A stretch of 64,000 nucleotides of DNA, taken from the NCBI RefSeq assembly GCF_001956855.1, contig NZ_MTHD01000001.1, positions 843,936-907,935 on the forward strand. The letters are read 5' to 3'. Position 1 is the first letter of the stretch. Each line of letters opens with the position of its first letter. Of this stretch, positions 52,905 through 62,158 are shown one piece after another. The DNA comes from Azonexus hydrophilus (lineage in GTDB: Bacteria; Pseudomonadota; Gammaproteobacteria; Burkholderiales; Rhodocyclaceae). Made by a program: the position numbers and the translations under genes. The notes below the pieces were generated by a model. It searched no databases and was not told the origin of the DNA. It saw only the letters and a program-made list of their open reading frames with translations.

Positions 52905-54392
52905 TTACATCCAGTGGGTGAGTAGTGTCTTGCGACGGCTGTTGGCCTGGATTGAGGCGTCGGTATAGAAGGAGTCATCGTGGTAGTGGGTTGAGGAAAT
53001 TTCCTCGAAGACCACACCTTCCTGGGTGTGAAACTTGTGGCGGACGCCGCGCTGCACGGTGATGACGTCGCCGCGCTCTGCCTCAATCGGTTGGCCGTCG
53101 AGCCAGATGGTGATCTTGCCGTGCAGGATGACGAAGGTTTCTTCCTTCTGCTTGTGGTACTGCTCGGGGTGGGTCTGGCCCGGCAGCATGGCGAGCAATT
53201 TCTTGCAGTATTCGCGGTTGACCACAGTCATCATGATCAGGCCGTATTCGGCGAAGCGTTCCATGCCGTAGTGATGTGAAATTTCTAGGTCGGATTTTCC
53301 GGGTACAACGATATTGCCTTCTTTCAGCAGATGGCAGACTGCGGTTACGGCAGCCCGTACCTCGGCCCTTTCGTTGCTGACATCGACTTCCGCGGCAAGC
53401 AGGGGGCTTCCGGCTTCAAGTGGCTGGCGGGCGACAAAGCGGTTGTATTTCGACCATTGGTTGGCGCTGATCTGGCCGGGGACGGGGGGGAAAGCGAAAC
53501 AGACGGCGTCGTTGCTGATTGTTTCGCCAGCTGCGATGTCGCGGGTCAGGAAGACGGCGCGGCGCAGGCTTTCCAGGCTGTCGCTTTCGTTTTTTGTGGC
53601 CGGGGGCCAGGCTTCGCTGCCACACATGCTTTGGGCCATTGCAGCAGCGTTCAGCCAGGCGCGCACTTGCTGCGGATTGGCCGAATAGGCGTTGAGTGCG
53701 TATTGCCCGGTGGGCAAGCCGACATGTTTTTCAAATACCGTGGCGCCTTTGGCTAGCGCCAGCATCACGGGTTCGTTGCGGTCTGGCGCCTCGTGCGTCG
53801 AGAAACCGATACGTACGTCAGGATAGCGTTGCAGCAGGGCATCGATGCGGGAAATATGCAGGTTGGCGTCGGGTGTCGGATATTCGGCGACGCAGTGCAT
53901 CAGCGTCAGGTTCTTGCTTCGGTGCAGGAAGAAACTGGTGACGTTGTCGACGTCTTCCTGTGTCGCGCCTGCGGTTGACGCGATGATCGGTTTGTCGCTT
54001 TGCGCGATGCGCTCAAGCAGTGGCCAGTCGGTCAGTGAGCAACTGGCAATCTTGATCATCTCGATGCCCTGGGCTTCGATCAGGTCGACCGATTTTTCGT
54101 CAAATGGCGTGCACACGGTTTTGAAACCACATTCGCACATGGTGTCGATCAGTGTCTGGAACTGCGCTTGCGACAAGCGCGTTTCCTCGAAACGCTTGAC
54201 GTATTTGACGTCGTCGCGACCCTTGAAGCTCGGGTGGATGAAGCTGTCGAGGTCGCGGTACTGCAGCTTGAAGGCGAAATCAAAATCGAAACCTTCACAG
54301 GCTTCACGAATGGCGCGGATGATGGCAACGCCATGGGCCGTGTCGCCCATGTGGTTGTTGGCCATCTCGAAGATGAAAAGGGGTTTGCTCAT
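52905..54392 (-). CDS. NeuB-family synthase fused to a C-terminal cupin
   Basis: 495 residues. The NeuB TIM barrel is clear: FIFEMANNHMGDTAHG, DFAFKLQYRDLDSF, KTVCTPFDEKSVDLIE, MIKIASCSLTDWPLLE and THEAPDRNEPVMLALAKGATVFEKH. A SAF-type segment follows (RRAVFLTRDIAAGETIS). The last 110 residues are a cupin (HPEQYHKQKEETFVILHGK). NeuB enzymes condense PEP with a hexosamine to give nonulosonic acids (sialic, legionaminic, pseudaminic). No CMP-nonulosonate synthetase or NeuC-like gene is in the window, so the product is uncertain. The ATG at 54392 is at the conserved start; no strong ribosome site is seen. Confidence 0.82.
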   Translation of the reverse strand: MSKPLFIFEMANNHMGDTAHGVAIIRAIREACEGFDFDFAFKLQYRDLDSFIHPSFKGRDDVKYVKRFEETRLSQAQFQTLIDTMCECGFKTVCTPFDEKSVDLIEAQGIEMIKIASCSLTDWPLLERIAQSDKPIIASTAGATQEDVDNVTSFFLHRSKNLTLMHCVAEYPTPDANLHISRIDALLQRYPDVRIGFSTHEAPDRNEPVMLALAKGATVFEKHVGLPTGQYALNAYSANPQQVRAWLNAAAMAQSMCGSEAWPPATKNESDSLESLRRAVFLTRDIAAGETISNDAVCFAFPPVPGQISANQWSKYNRFVARQPLEAGSPLLAAEVDVSNERAEVRAAVTAVCHLLKEGNIVVPGKSDLEISHHYGMERFAEYGLIMMTVVNREYCKKLLAMLPGQTHPEQYHKQKEETFVILHGKITIWLDGQPIEAERGDVITVQRGVRHKFHTQEGVVFEEISSTHYHDDSFYTDASIQANSRRKTLLTHWM

Positions 54393-54457
54393 GGTGTGGG
54401 TGTTAGAAGCCGGGCTGGCTGAATTTTCCAAGCATTTGGCATTGTTTTGACTCGGCG

Positions 54458-55708
54458 TCATTCTGATTTCACTTCAGCTTCTGGGTCGAGAATGAGCAGG
54501 AATATTTTACGAAATTCGGCATATCCATTGTTTTTGAGTATTGAGACCACTCTGTTTGGATAGGGGGCATTGTGCTCGCTGAGCTTGCAATAGCTTTGAA
54601 TCACACAAATTGCCATTTCCTCGGTCATTTGACCGTGGTGGGCGGTTAGTCCGAGGAGGCAGGTTTTTACAATCAGATAGTGACAAACCAGTTTCGTATA
54701 TTGCTGCAATAACGGTTCATTTTTGAACGGAAACAAGCTGTGGAAGACTGTGTGCACCAGATAGTTTTCAAGTATTTGACCGTTGTCGGACAGGAAAGGG
54801 ATGAGTTGCTCCCGTGCAACATGTTTGATCCTTCTTGCCATCTCTTCAGATGTCGGAGGTGTATCTGTTTGTCCCAGGATCCCTTGCGCAGCTTCGGAGA
54901 TGCATTTTGAAAAGCGATAATTTGTGCCTTCCGGGTTGGTGTTCATGATCTCTGCAAAAATTTTCAGTCGGAGTGCATCGTCAGAAGGTAATTGACGCAA
55001 TTCTTGCTTGATCTTGTCGCTTTGCAGTAAAAGTTGACAAAATTCCTGAGTTATTTGAGGGAGTTGCTCAATCGTTTGTGAGTTGAGGGGATTGACTTGA
55101 TTGTCGATCGCTTCGAGGAAGATACCAACCAGCAGCAGCCGGATATCCAGGCTCACTTCCCTGTGTTGTAGCGTGAAAATAATTACGGCGCGTATGTCGT
55201 TCAGTATTATTAAGCGATCAGGAGACTCCGTCTCGACTATTGGCAGTTCTTTGTCGCTACTGATCTGGTCTTCATGAAAACACATTTTTTCCTGATCCAA
55301 AAGGATGCGTCGAGCAGCTTCTGGACAGGAAAGTGAGAGGGAGTATTCGTACTGCAAACCAAATATTTTTTTTTGGCGGGGATAGTTTTTGCAGGTATCG
55401 GACAGCATCTCATGGCCAAGTTCTTTTTGAATTTTGCAAAGGCCATTTGCCAGAAAGGCACATTCTCCACGTATATTCATGCTAAGCACAGCAAAGCGCT
55501 TCTCGGTGCAGCTCTGATCTTTTCTGCGCTGAACGGCGGTCTTGAAAAGATTCTTTAATTCAGGATGTTGATTGCTTTTATACCGGTGGTAAGTATCGCG
55601 ATCAATATCTACTTGCCAGCCTGCGCAACAAGTGTCTTCACATGCGTCGCCAATACACTGAAAATCAAGGTAGTGGGAGCCGAAAAGGGCATTGCTTTGC
55701 TTGTTCAT
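54458..55708 (-). CDS. fliB: Flagellin lysine N-methylase FliB, copy 1
   Basis: 416 residues, cysteine-rich. DFQCIGDACEDTCCAGW near the start, CAFLANGLCKIQ, DTCKNYPR and SLSCPEAARR give the conserved Cys set expected to hold an iron-sulfur cluster in FliB. FliB methylates lysine side chains of flagellin. The gene is visibly AT-richer than rfbH beside it and is closely related to copy 2 at 57188-58432, with rfbH between them. Its presence in a sugar cluster supports the view that this island modifies the filament. Confidence 0.88.
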   Translation of the reverse strand: MNKQSNALFGSHYLDFQCIGDACEDTCCAGWQVDIDRDTYHRYKSNQHPELKNLFKTAVQRRKDQSCTEKRFAVLSMNIRGECAFLANGLCKIQKELGHEMLSDTCKNYPRQKKIFGLQYEYSLSLSCPEAARRILLDQEKMCFHEDQISSDKELPIVETESPDRLIILNDIRAVIIFTLQHREVSLDIRLLLVGIFLEAIDNQVNPLNSQTIEQLPQITQEFCQLLLQSDKIKQELRQLPSDDALRLKIFAEIMNTNPEGTNYRFSKCISEAAQGILGQTDTPPTSEEMARRIKHVAREQLIPFLSDNGQILENYLVHTVFHSLFPFKNEPLLQQYTKLVCHYLIVKTCLLGLTAHHGQMTEEMAICVIQSYCKLSEHNAPYPNRVVSILKNNGYAEFRKIFLLILDPEAEVKSE

Positions 55709-55719
55709 TTAGATGAACC

Positions 55720-57048
55720 TTAGAAACTAGGCTGGCAGAACTCGCTCAGGCAAGCGGCGATGTGCTCTAGTTCAGCGTCCCCCAGCCCCGGCCAAACGCC
55801 AACCCAGAAGGTGTTTTTCATGATCTGGTCCGCGTTATCCAGCGTACCAGCCACGCGGTAGTTGCGACCCGCCATGTAAGGTTGCCGGGTCAGGTTGCCG
55901 GCAAACAGCAGGCGGGTGCCGATCTTGTGCTGGTCGAGGTTGCGCAGCAGGGTGACACGGTCGAAGGGAGCGTCGTCGCGTAGCGTGATCGGAAAGCCGA
56001 ACCAGGAAGGATCGCTGCCCTCCGTGGCTTCTGGCAGGATCAGGAAATCGGTCAAATTGGCCAGTAGACCGTGTAATTTTGCGAAATTACCTTTGCGGGT
56101 GGCGATGAAGCCGTCGAGGCGCTCGAGTTGGGCCAGCCCAATGGCGGCTTGCATATCGGTGATCTTCAGGTTGTAGCCGAGGTGCGAGTAGACGTATTTG
56201 TGGTCGTAGCCGGCCGGGAGTTCGCCCAATTGCCAGTCGTAGCGCTTGCCACAGGTGTTGTCGCAGCCGGGGTTGCACCAGCAGTCGCGACCCCAGTCGC
56301 GCAGCGATTCGAGAATTCGTTTGAGTTGCGAGTCGACCGTAAAAACAGCGCCACCCTCGCCCATCGTGATGTGGTGTGCCGGGTAGAAAGATAACGTGCC
56401 AATATGGCCGAAGGTGCCGACTTTTTGCCCATTCAGCGTCGAGCCCAGGGCGTCGCAGCAGTCCTCGATCAACCATAGGCCATGTCGGTCGGCCAGGTCG
56501 CGCAGGGAGGCGGCATCGAAGGGGTTGCCCAGGGTGTGGGCAAGCATGATGGCGCGCGTACGCGGCGAGATCGCGGCTTCGATTACTGCGGTCGACGGGT
56601 TGTAAGTGCCAATTTCCGAATCGACGAAGACCGGGGTCAGGCCATTTTGCAGGATGGGGTTGACCGTCGTCGGGAAGCCGGCGGCCGCAGTGATGACTTC
56701 GTCGCCCGGCTGCAAGGCGCTTTGACCAAGCAAAGGAGAGGTCAGCGCCGTGAGTGCCAGCAGGTTGGCGCTGGAGCCGGAATTGCAGGTTAAAGCGTAT
56801 TCGACTGCAAGATAGTCGGCTAGTTTGTTTTCAAAGGCGGCATTGAAGCGTCCTGTGGTCAGCCAGCCATCAAGGGAGGCGTCGACAAGATTAACGAACT
56901 CTTCGGGGCCAAGCACTTTTCCTGATGGCGGGATGGCGGTTTCGTCAGGGCTGAATCCACCGTTCGCCAAGGCTCGTGCCGAGTAACTGCGGACCAGGTC
57001 GAGAATGTGTTGTCTTTCTTCATTCAGCGACATTATTGGTTTTTCCAT
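55720..57048 (-). CDS. rfbH: CDP-4-keto-6-deoxy-D-glucose 3-dehydratase RfbH (E1/DdhC)
   Basis: 442 residues, the usual RfbH length. The region holding the PLP lysine in relatives reads [14 protein letters not shown] (His225/His226), as in known PMP-dependent E1. The iron-sulfur cysteines are at 256, 258, 262 and 266 in [17 protein letters not shown]. It removes the C3 hydroxyl of CDP-4-keto-6-deoxyglucose with a separate reductase (DdhD/E3), which is not in this window. Two candidate ATGs are 15 bases apart. About 139 bases without a gene separate it from fliB copy 2. Confidence 0.95.
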   Translation of the reverse strand: MEKPIMSLNEERQHILDLVRSYSARALANGGFSPDETAIPPSGKVLGPEEFVNLVDASLDGWLTTGRFNAAFENKLADYLAVEYALTCNSGSSANLLALTALTSPLLGQSALQPGDEVITAAAGFPTTVNPILQNGLTPVFVDSEIGTYNPSTAVIEAAISPRTRAIMLAHTLGNPFDAASLRDLADRHGLWLIEDCCDALGSTLNGQKVGTFGHIGTLSFYPAHHITMGEGGAVFTVDSQLKRILESLRDWGRDCWCNPGCDNTCGKRYDWQLGELPAGYDHKYVYSHLGYNLKITDMQAAIGLAQLERLDGFIATRKGNFAKLHGLLANLTDFLILPEATEGSDPSWFGFPITLRDDAPFDRVTLLRNLDQHKIGTRLLFAGNLTRQPYMAGRNYRVAGTLDNADQIMKNTFWVGVWPGLGDAELEHIAACLSEFCQPSF

Positions 57049-57187
57049 GGTGGGGCGCAGGGATCATGCTTGGGGGCTGCTGAGGTAGGTTAACCGAATT
57101 TTCCAATACCGGCGCACAGTGGCGGGTTGTCGATGACTTAATCTCACGCCCCTTGGGCAAACTGGAGTCGTGCCGCCATCTTCGTAG

Positions 57188-58432
57188 TCAAGCTGCAGAT
57201 TCTGGGTCAAGAATGAGCAGGAATATTCTGCGAAACTCGGTGAATCCATTGTCTTGGAGGATTGAAAGTACTCTGGCCGGGTAAGTCGCGTTATGTTCGC
57301 TGAGTTTGCTGAAGCTTTGAATGACGCGGATGGTCAGTTCCTCGGTCATTTGACCATAGAAGGCGGTTAGTCCAAGAAGACAGGTCTTTACGATCAGGTA
57401 GTGGCAGACGAGTTTCACATATTGTTGCAACAACGGTTCGTTTGTGAATGGGAACAGACTGTGGAAGACCGTGTGCACCAGGTAGTTTTCGAGAATGTGG
57501 CTGTTGTTCTTGAGGAAAGGCGCCAGTTGCTCCTTCGCCGCATGCTTGATCCGGCTTACCATTTCTTCAGATGCCAGGGGCGTATTAGCCTGAGCCAGGA
57601 AGCCTTGCGCGGCTTCAGTGATGCATGTTGAAAAACGGCGGTTTGTACCTTCCGGGTTGGTCTTCATGATCTCGGCAAAAATTTTCAGGCGGAGCGCATC
57701 CTCGGAAGGTAGTTGCCGCAATTCTTGCTCGATTGTGTCACCGTGCTGCAAAAGCAGACAAAAATCATCGGTGAGTTGAGGAAGCAGTTCGATCGTTCTC
57801 GTGTCGAAAGGATAGGCCTGCTTGTCGATACTTTCGAGAAAAAGCCCGACCAGCAGAAGCCGGGTGTCCAGACTGAGTGCCCTGTGCTGGAGCGTGAAAA
57901 TGATCACGGCGCGGATGTCGTTCAGAATGATGAAGCGCTCTGGAGATTCGGTTTCGGCTGGCGGTGTCTCATCGCCCTCGGTAATGCGAGAGCCTTCCAG
58001 AAAACACATTTTTTCCGGATCAAGGAGGATGCGTCGAGCCGCCTCGGGGCAGGAAAGAGAGAGGGAATATTCGTGTTGCGAGCCAAACAGGTTCTTTTTG
58101 CGCGGATAGTTCTTGCAAATCTCGGAGAGCAGCGCGTGGCCGAGATTTTTCTGGATTTTGCACAGGCCATTTTCCAGAAAGGCACATTCTCCCTGTGAGT
58201 TCAGACTGAGTTCTGCGAACATCTGCTTGGTGCTGGTCTGATCTTTTTTACGCAGGACAGCAGTCTTGAATAGTTTTTTTAACGCTGGGTGCTGATTGTT
58301 TTTGTAGCGGTGGTAAGTGTCGCGATCAATATCGACTCGCCAACCTGCGCAACAGGTGTCCTCACAGGCATCGCCGATGCACTGGAAGTCAAGGTAGTGA
58401 GAGCCGAAAAGGGCTGTGTTGTCGTCGCTCAT
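57188..58432 (-). CDS. fliB: Flagellin lysine N-methylase FliB, copy 2
   Basis: 414 residues, aligning with copy 1 (54458-55708) along the whole length with very similar sequence, including every conserved cysteine (CIGDACEDTCCAGW, CAFLENGLCKIQ, EICKNYPR, SLSCPEAARR). The ATG overlaps the rfbG stop by four bases (ATGA), so it is coupled to sugar synthesis. The differences are spread throughout rather than clustered. Whether the two copies methylate different sites or proteins is unknown. Confidence 0.88.
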   Translation of the reverse strand: MSDDNTALFGSHYLDFQCIGDACEDTCCAGWRVDIDRDTYHRYKNNQHPALKKLFKTAVLRKKDQTSTKQMFAELSLNSQGECAFLENGLCKIQKNLGHALLSEICKNYPRKKNLFGSQHEYSLSLSCPEAARRILLDPEKMCFLEGSRITEGDETPPAETESPERFIILNDIRAVIIFTLQHRALSLDTRLLLVGLFLESIDKQAYPFDTRTIELLPQLTDDFCLLLQHGDTIEQELRQLPSEDALRLKIFAEIMKTNPEGTNRRFSTCITEAAQGFLAQANTPLASEEMVSRIKHAAKEQLAPFLKNNSHILENYLVHTVFHSLFPFTNEPLLQQYVKLVCHYLIVKTCLLGLTAFYGQMTEELTIRVIQSFSKLSEHNATYPARVLSILQDNGFTEFRRIFLLILDPESAA

Positions 58433-59517
58433 GAGTTTGCAGTCTTGGTAGGTTGTCGCGGTCGGCTGCCTTCCAGGGCCGCAATTTCGGCTTCACACAA
58501 AGTTCGGGCATCGGCGCCGGTATTTTGGGCTTGATACCAGGCCATCGTACGGCGCACGCTTTCTTGGAGTGACCATCTGGGTCGAGCGTTCAACAGCACG
58601 CGTGATTTCGCTGTTTCCAGAGCCAGCCAGCCAGCTTCGTGCGGGCCACTGGCTTGCTCGGCATAGCGTACCCTGCCTTGACCATACGCTGTACGCGCCA
58701 GTTCGATGACTTGTTGCACGGTGGCGGCTTCGTGGGTGGGTGGGCCGAAGTTGTAGGCACCTGCCAATTCGGGCTCTTGCCAGAGTTTCTCCGCTAGGTC
58801 GAGATAGCCGGCCAGCGCCTCCAGGACGTGTTGCCAGGGGCGAATGGCCTGCGGGTGTCGGATGTTCAGCACCTGGCCGGCTTGCCAGGCGCGCACGGCG
58901 TCGGGGATCAGGCGATCTTCCGACCAATCGCCGCCGCCAATCACGTTGCCGGCACGGGCTGAGGCCACCGCGACACCTTGTTCTCGCAAGAAGGCATCGC
59001 GGTAACTGGCAATCACGATTTCGCTTGCTGCCTTGCTGGCGCTGTATGGGTCGTGGCCGCCGAGGGCATCGTCTTCGCGGTAGGGATAGAAATCTTCGCG
59101 ATTGCGGTACACCTTGTCGGTTGTCACCATCACGGCAACGCGCACTGAATCGAGGTCGCGCAAGGCGTCGAGCACATGTACCGTGCCCATCACGTTGCAG
59201 GCGTAAGTGGCCACGGGATCGTGGTAGCTGGTCCGGACCAGGGCTTGCGCTGCCAGGTGCAGGACGATTTCAGGGTTGGCGTTGTGAATGATTTGTCTGG
59301 TGCGGTCAACGTCACGAATATCGCAAAAATGACTGCTGATGCATTCGGCAATTCGGGCCTGTTCAAAAACGCTGGGCTGGATATTTGGCGGCAAGGCCAG
59401 TCCGGTGACTTCGGCGCCCAGTTGCTTGAGCCATAGTGTCAGCCAACTGCCTTTGAAGCCGGTATGTCCGGTGATGAGGACACGCTTGCCCCGCCAGAAT
59501 GTTGAATTGCTCACCAT
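58429..59517 (-). CDS. rfbG: CDP-glucose 4,6-dehydratase RfbG
   Basis: 362 residues, SDR family. [31 protein letters not shown] is the typical RfbG N-terminus; [13 protein letters not shown] and YSASKAASE hold the catalytic Thr and the YxxxK pair. It converts CDP-glucose to CDP-4-keto-6-deoxyglucose. The ATG at 59517 lies within the end of rfbF (seven-base overlap); a longer start at 59547 is less likely. Confidence 0.95.
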   Translation of the reverse strand: MVSNSTFWRGKRVLITGHTGFKGSWLTLWLKQLGAEVTGLALPPNIQPSVFEQARIAECISSHFCDIRDVDRTRQIIHNANPEIVLHLAAQALVRTSYHDPVATYACNVMGTVHVLDALRDLDSVRVAVMVTTDKVYRNREDFYPYREDDALGGHDPYSASKAASEIVIASYRDAFLREQGVAVASARAGNVIGGGDWSEDRLIPDAVRAWQAGQVLNIRHPQAIRPWQHVLEALAGYLDLAEKLWQEPELAGAYNFGPPTHEAATVQQVIELARTAYGQGRVRYAEQASGPHEAGWLALETAKSRVLLNARPRWSLQESVRRTMAWYQAQNTGADARTLCEAEIAALEGSRPRQPTKTANS

Positions 59518-60281
59518 TTTTTCCACGGCGCCTGGCCGGAACTCCACAGTCGTTCCAACAGGGTTTTGTCACGCAAGGTGTCCATTGGCTGCCAGAATCC
59601 CCGGTGTTGCCAGACGGCGAGCTCATTTTGCCTGGCCAGGGTTTCCAGCGGGCGTGCTTCCCAAAAGGATTGGTCGTCCTCAATGAGGTCGATTACCTTT
59701 GGGGAGAGGACAAAAAATCCTGCGTTGATGACGCCATCGCTACCCGGGGGTTTTTCGTGAAACTTCGTGACTAGCGAGCCCGTGATTTCCAGCGTACCAA
59801 AACGTCCCGGTGGGGTTGCCGCGGTCACTGTTGCTAACAGGCCATGCTTGCGGTGAAACTCAATGCTTTGGCTTATATCGACGTCGCCCACGCCATCACC
59901 GTAGGTAAAACAGAACGCATCATCGTTGGCGAGGTAATTGCGCACCCTCTTGAGGCGACCTCCCGTCTGGGTGTTGTCGCCCGTGTCGATCAGCGTGATG
60001 CGCCAAGGCTCTGCGTGTTGCTTGTGCACTTCCATGCTGTTTTTGCTGAGATCAAAGGTGACATCAGAGGTGTGCAGAAAGTAATTCGCAAAAAACTCCT
60101 TGATTACATAGCCTTTGTAGCCCAGGCAGATGATGAAGTCGTTGATGCCATGGTGTGAATAAATTTTCAGGATGTGCCAAAGGATTGGCATGCCACCGAT
60201 TTCGATCATCGGTTTGGGTTTTAGGTGGGATTCTTCACTGATCCGGGTTCCCAGCCCCCCTGCAAGAATGACCGCCTTCAT
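59511..60281 (-). CDS. rfbF: Glucose-1-phosphate cytidylyltransferase RfbF
   Basis: 256 residues, canonical length. [57 protein letters not shown] and [13 protein letters not shown] (metal site) are diagnostic. It makes CDP-glucose and is the first step of the rfbF-G-H set. Its ATG overlaps the GGDEF gene's stop by four bases, an unusual coupling of a sugar pathway to a c-di-GMP enzyme. Confidence 0.96.
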   Translation of the reverse strand: MKAVILAGGLGTRISEESHLKPKPMIEIGGMPILWHILKIYSHHGINDFIICLGYKGYVIKEFFANYFLHTSDVTFDLSKNSMEVHKQHAEPWRITLIDTGDNTQTGGRLKRVRNYLANDDAFCFTYGDGVGDVDISQSIEFHRKHGLLATVTAATPPGRFGTLEITGSLVTKFHEKPPGSDGVINAGFFVLSPKVIDLIEDDQSFWEARPLETLARQNELAVWQHRGFWQPMDTLRDKTLLERLWSSGQAPWKKW

Positions 60282-62041
60282 CGGCTGACTACCCGGTTCT
60301 TCCCGGTCTGCTTGGCTTCGTACATGGCTTCGTCGGCACGCTTGATCACACTACCTTGATTGTCCTGTTCAGTCATCTGGGTGACACCTGCGCTGAAGGT
60401 TATCAGGACTTTGTCGTTGTCGTTCAGGAAAAATTTCTTGGTCAGTTCACGTTGCAGGCGGGTCAGGACGAGAACTGCATCTTTCAGGTTGGTCTCCGGC
60501 AGCAGGATGATGAATTCTTCACCGCCATAGCGGGCAATGGTGTCCTGGGGGCGGAGGGTGTGACGACAGACCGTGGCCAGATGGATGAGGGCCTGGTCGC
60601 CTGCGTCATGACCGAGTGAGTCGTTCAGTTTCTTGAAATTGTCAATATCGAGAAGTGCGACACACATTACGGTGTCGTGGCGTTGGGCACGGGAAATTTC
60701 CTTCTCGAACATGTCTTCCAGGCCATGCCGGTTGAGGACGCCAGTGAGTTGGTCGTGGCGGACAAGGACGCTGGTTTTTTCCAGCTCCAGTTCCAGTTCG
60801 CGAATCCTTGTTTCGGATTCCCGGACTTTTTGCTGGGTAGTACGCAATTCATCGTGGGAGCGCTGGGCGTTGATCTGGATGTTCCTCGTTTCGCGCATTA
60901 CCTCCCCGAGCACGCTTTCGAGCTGGGATATGTTGTCGGCGGCGCTGATCTTGTCGGCGAAGCTTTCGATCTTGTCGTGGTAGTCGGAGGTTGCGTCGGC
61001 AAAGTCGGCCAGATGGTCAACGAAGCCGGTAAGCATCTGCTTGATCGCTTCGCGGGTTTCGAAGAGGCTGGCCTTGAGCTGGCTTTGTTTGAAAAGCACC
61101 TCTTTCAGCCGGCGCTCGGCATCGTCGATTGCCCTTTGGGATAAGGGTTTGTCGATAATTTCGCGGACAACTTCAATCTGCCCGTGAAGCCAGCGATCGT
61201 CGATGACCAGTTCGGTCATGTTCTCCACCAGCAAGCGTAGCAGGCCGAGCAGGCTGTTGCGCAATTCCCCCTGGTCCTCTGCCAGCAGTTCCAGCTTGAA
61301 TGCGAAGCGCTTGAGACGCGTCAGGAAAGCCTGCATCTCGTCTGCTTTGCGGGCTTGGCGAATGTCGGCGGCGAGTTGCCTGGCATCGCTTGAGAGCTGG
61401 GGGCTTTCGATCAGCTGGGTGGCGATTGCCGTTTCCAGTGTGAAGGCAAAGAGTTCCCTGAGCTCGGCGAGCAGTTCCGGGTCGCTGCTGGCGGTCGACG
61501 GCGTTGCCAGATCAATTTTTGGTGTGTCAACGTCGTTGACCGCAACATTGCCTTCCTGTTCTCGTCCTTGTCCCCAGGAGCGCAGCAGGCCTTGCAGGCG
61601 GTTGAACAGGTTGTCGGGATTGCTGGCGCTGGCACCGAGCACATGTTCGAGCGATTCGCGCTTGCGGGCCGCGGTGAGCCCCTGGTGTTTTGCCTCCCAT
61701 TGACGCAGGAGGTCGGAGATCAGCTCTCCCCAGGCCAGCTTTTGTGATTCTGCCAGTGAGCCGACAAAGGTTGTTAGGTGCTTTTGATACGATTCCCAGT
61801 TGGCGTTCTTGACGGCATCGTCTAGTTGCCGTGCCAGTCGCATCTGATCCGGAGAGCCTTTGGGCAGGGCTGCTGCGAGCGAGCGCAGATGTCGTTCCGG
61901 GAAATCCTGCGAGGCTGGCTTTGTCCCGGCTATTTCATGATAGAGCGTCAGGTAGTTGTCTGGCGTCGGCGCTATCCTGCGCTGAGCCAATTGCTTCAAC
62001 GTGTCGCGGGCAATCTCGAATGGAGTGGCTGGGTTGGTCAT
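60278..62041 (-). CDS. Diguanylate cyclase (GGDEF domain) with long coiled-coil N-terminus
   Basis: 587 residues. About 400 residues of helical, coiled-coil sequence without membrane helices precede the GGDEF domain. The active motif is RYGGEEF, and the inhibitory I-site RxxD is present five residues before it ([14 protein letters not shown]), so it should be catalytically active and product-inhibited. The N-terminal part ([25 protein letters not shown]) recurs in other proteobacterial GGDEF proteins. It overlaps rfbF and may feed c-di-GMP to the YcgR-type brake at 20759-21550. Confidence 0.93.
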   Translation of the reverse strand: MTNPATPFEIARDTLKQLAQRRIAPTPDNYLTLYHEIAGTKPASQDFPERHLRSLAAALPKGSPDQMRLARQLDDAVKNANWESYQKHLTTFVGSLAESQKLAWGELISDLLRQWEAKHQGLTAARKRESLEHVLGASASNPDNLFNRLQGLLRSWGQGREQEGNVAVNDVDTPKIDLATPSTASSDPELLAELRELFAFTLETAIATQLIESPQLSSDARQLAADIRQARKADEMQAFLTRLKRFAFKLELLAEDQGELRNSLLGLLRLLVENMTELVIDDRWLHGQIEVVREIIDKPLSQRAIDDAERRLKEVLFKQSQLKASLFETREAIKQMLTGFVDHLADFADATSDYHDKIESFADKISAADNISQLESVLGEVMRETRNIQINAQRSHDELRTTQQKVRESETRIRELELELEKTSVLVRHDQLTGVLNRHGLEDMFEKEISRAQRHDTVMCVALLDIDNFKKLNDSLGHDAGDQALIHLATVCRHTLRPQDTIARYGGEEFIILLPETNLKDAVLVLTRLQRELTKKFFLNDNDKVLITFSAGVTQMTEQDNQGSVIKRADEAMYEAKQTGKNRVVSR

Positions 62042-62083
62042 GTGGGAATGTTATTGATCAGCTATAATCCGGGCCCAGTTTCA

Positions 62084-62157
62084 GCCCCCGTAGCATGAAG
62101 GTCGTGCAGTTGATTTGTAATCATCAGGTGTTGGTTCGATTCCGACCGGGGGCACCA
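62084..62157 (+). tRNA. tRNA-Thr (anticodon UGU), atypical
   Basis: 74 bases including an encoded CCA. The acceptor stem GCCCCCG pairs fully with CGGGGGC, the T arm is GTTGG-TTCGATT-CCGAC, and the anticodon loop is TTTGTAA. Deviations from standard: base 14 is G rather than A, base 21 is C rather than A, the D stem has a terminal T-G pair, and the anticodon stem has a T-T mismatch (positions 28-42). A TATAAT box lies at 62063-62068, 15 bases upstream, without a good -35. G1-C72, C2-G71 and the G35-U36 anticodon bases fit threonine identity. Confidence 0.75.
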
Positions 62158-62158
62158 A

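Noticed and set aside
62084..62157. tRNA-Thr as an attachment site for the glycan island
   Set aside because: No direct repeat of its 3' end was seen at the other side of the island (near 26.3 kb) and no integrase gene is present.
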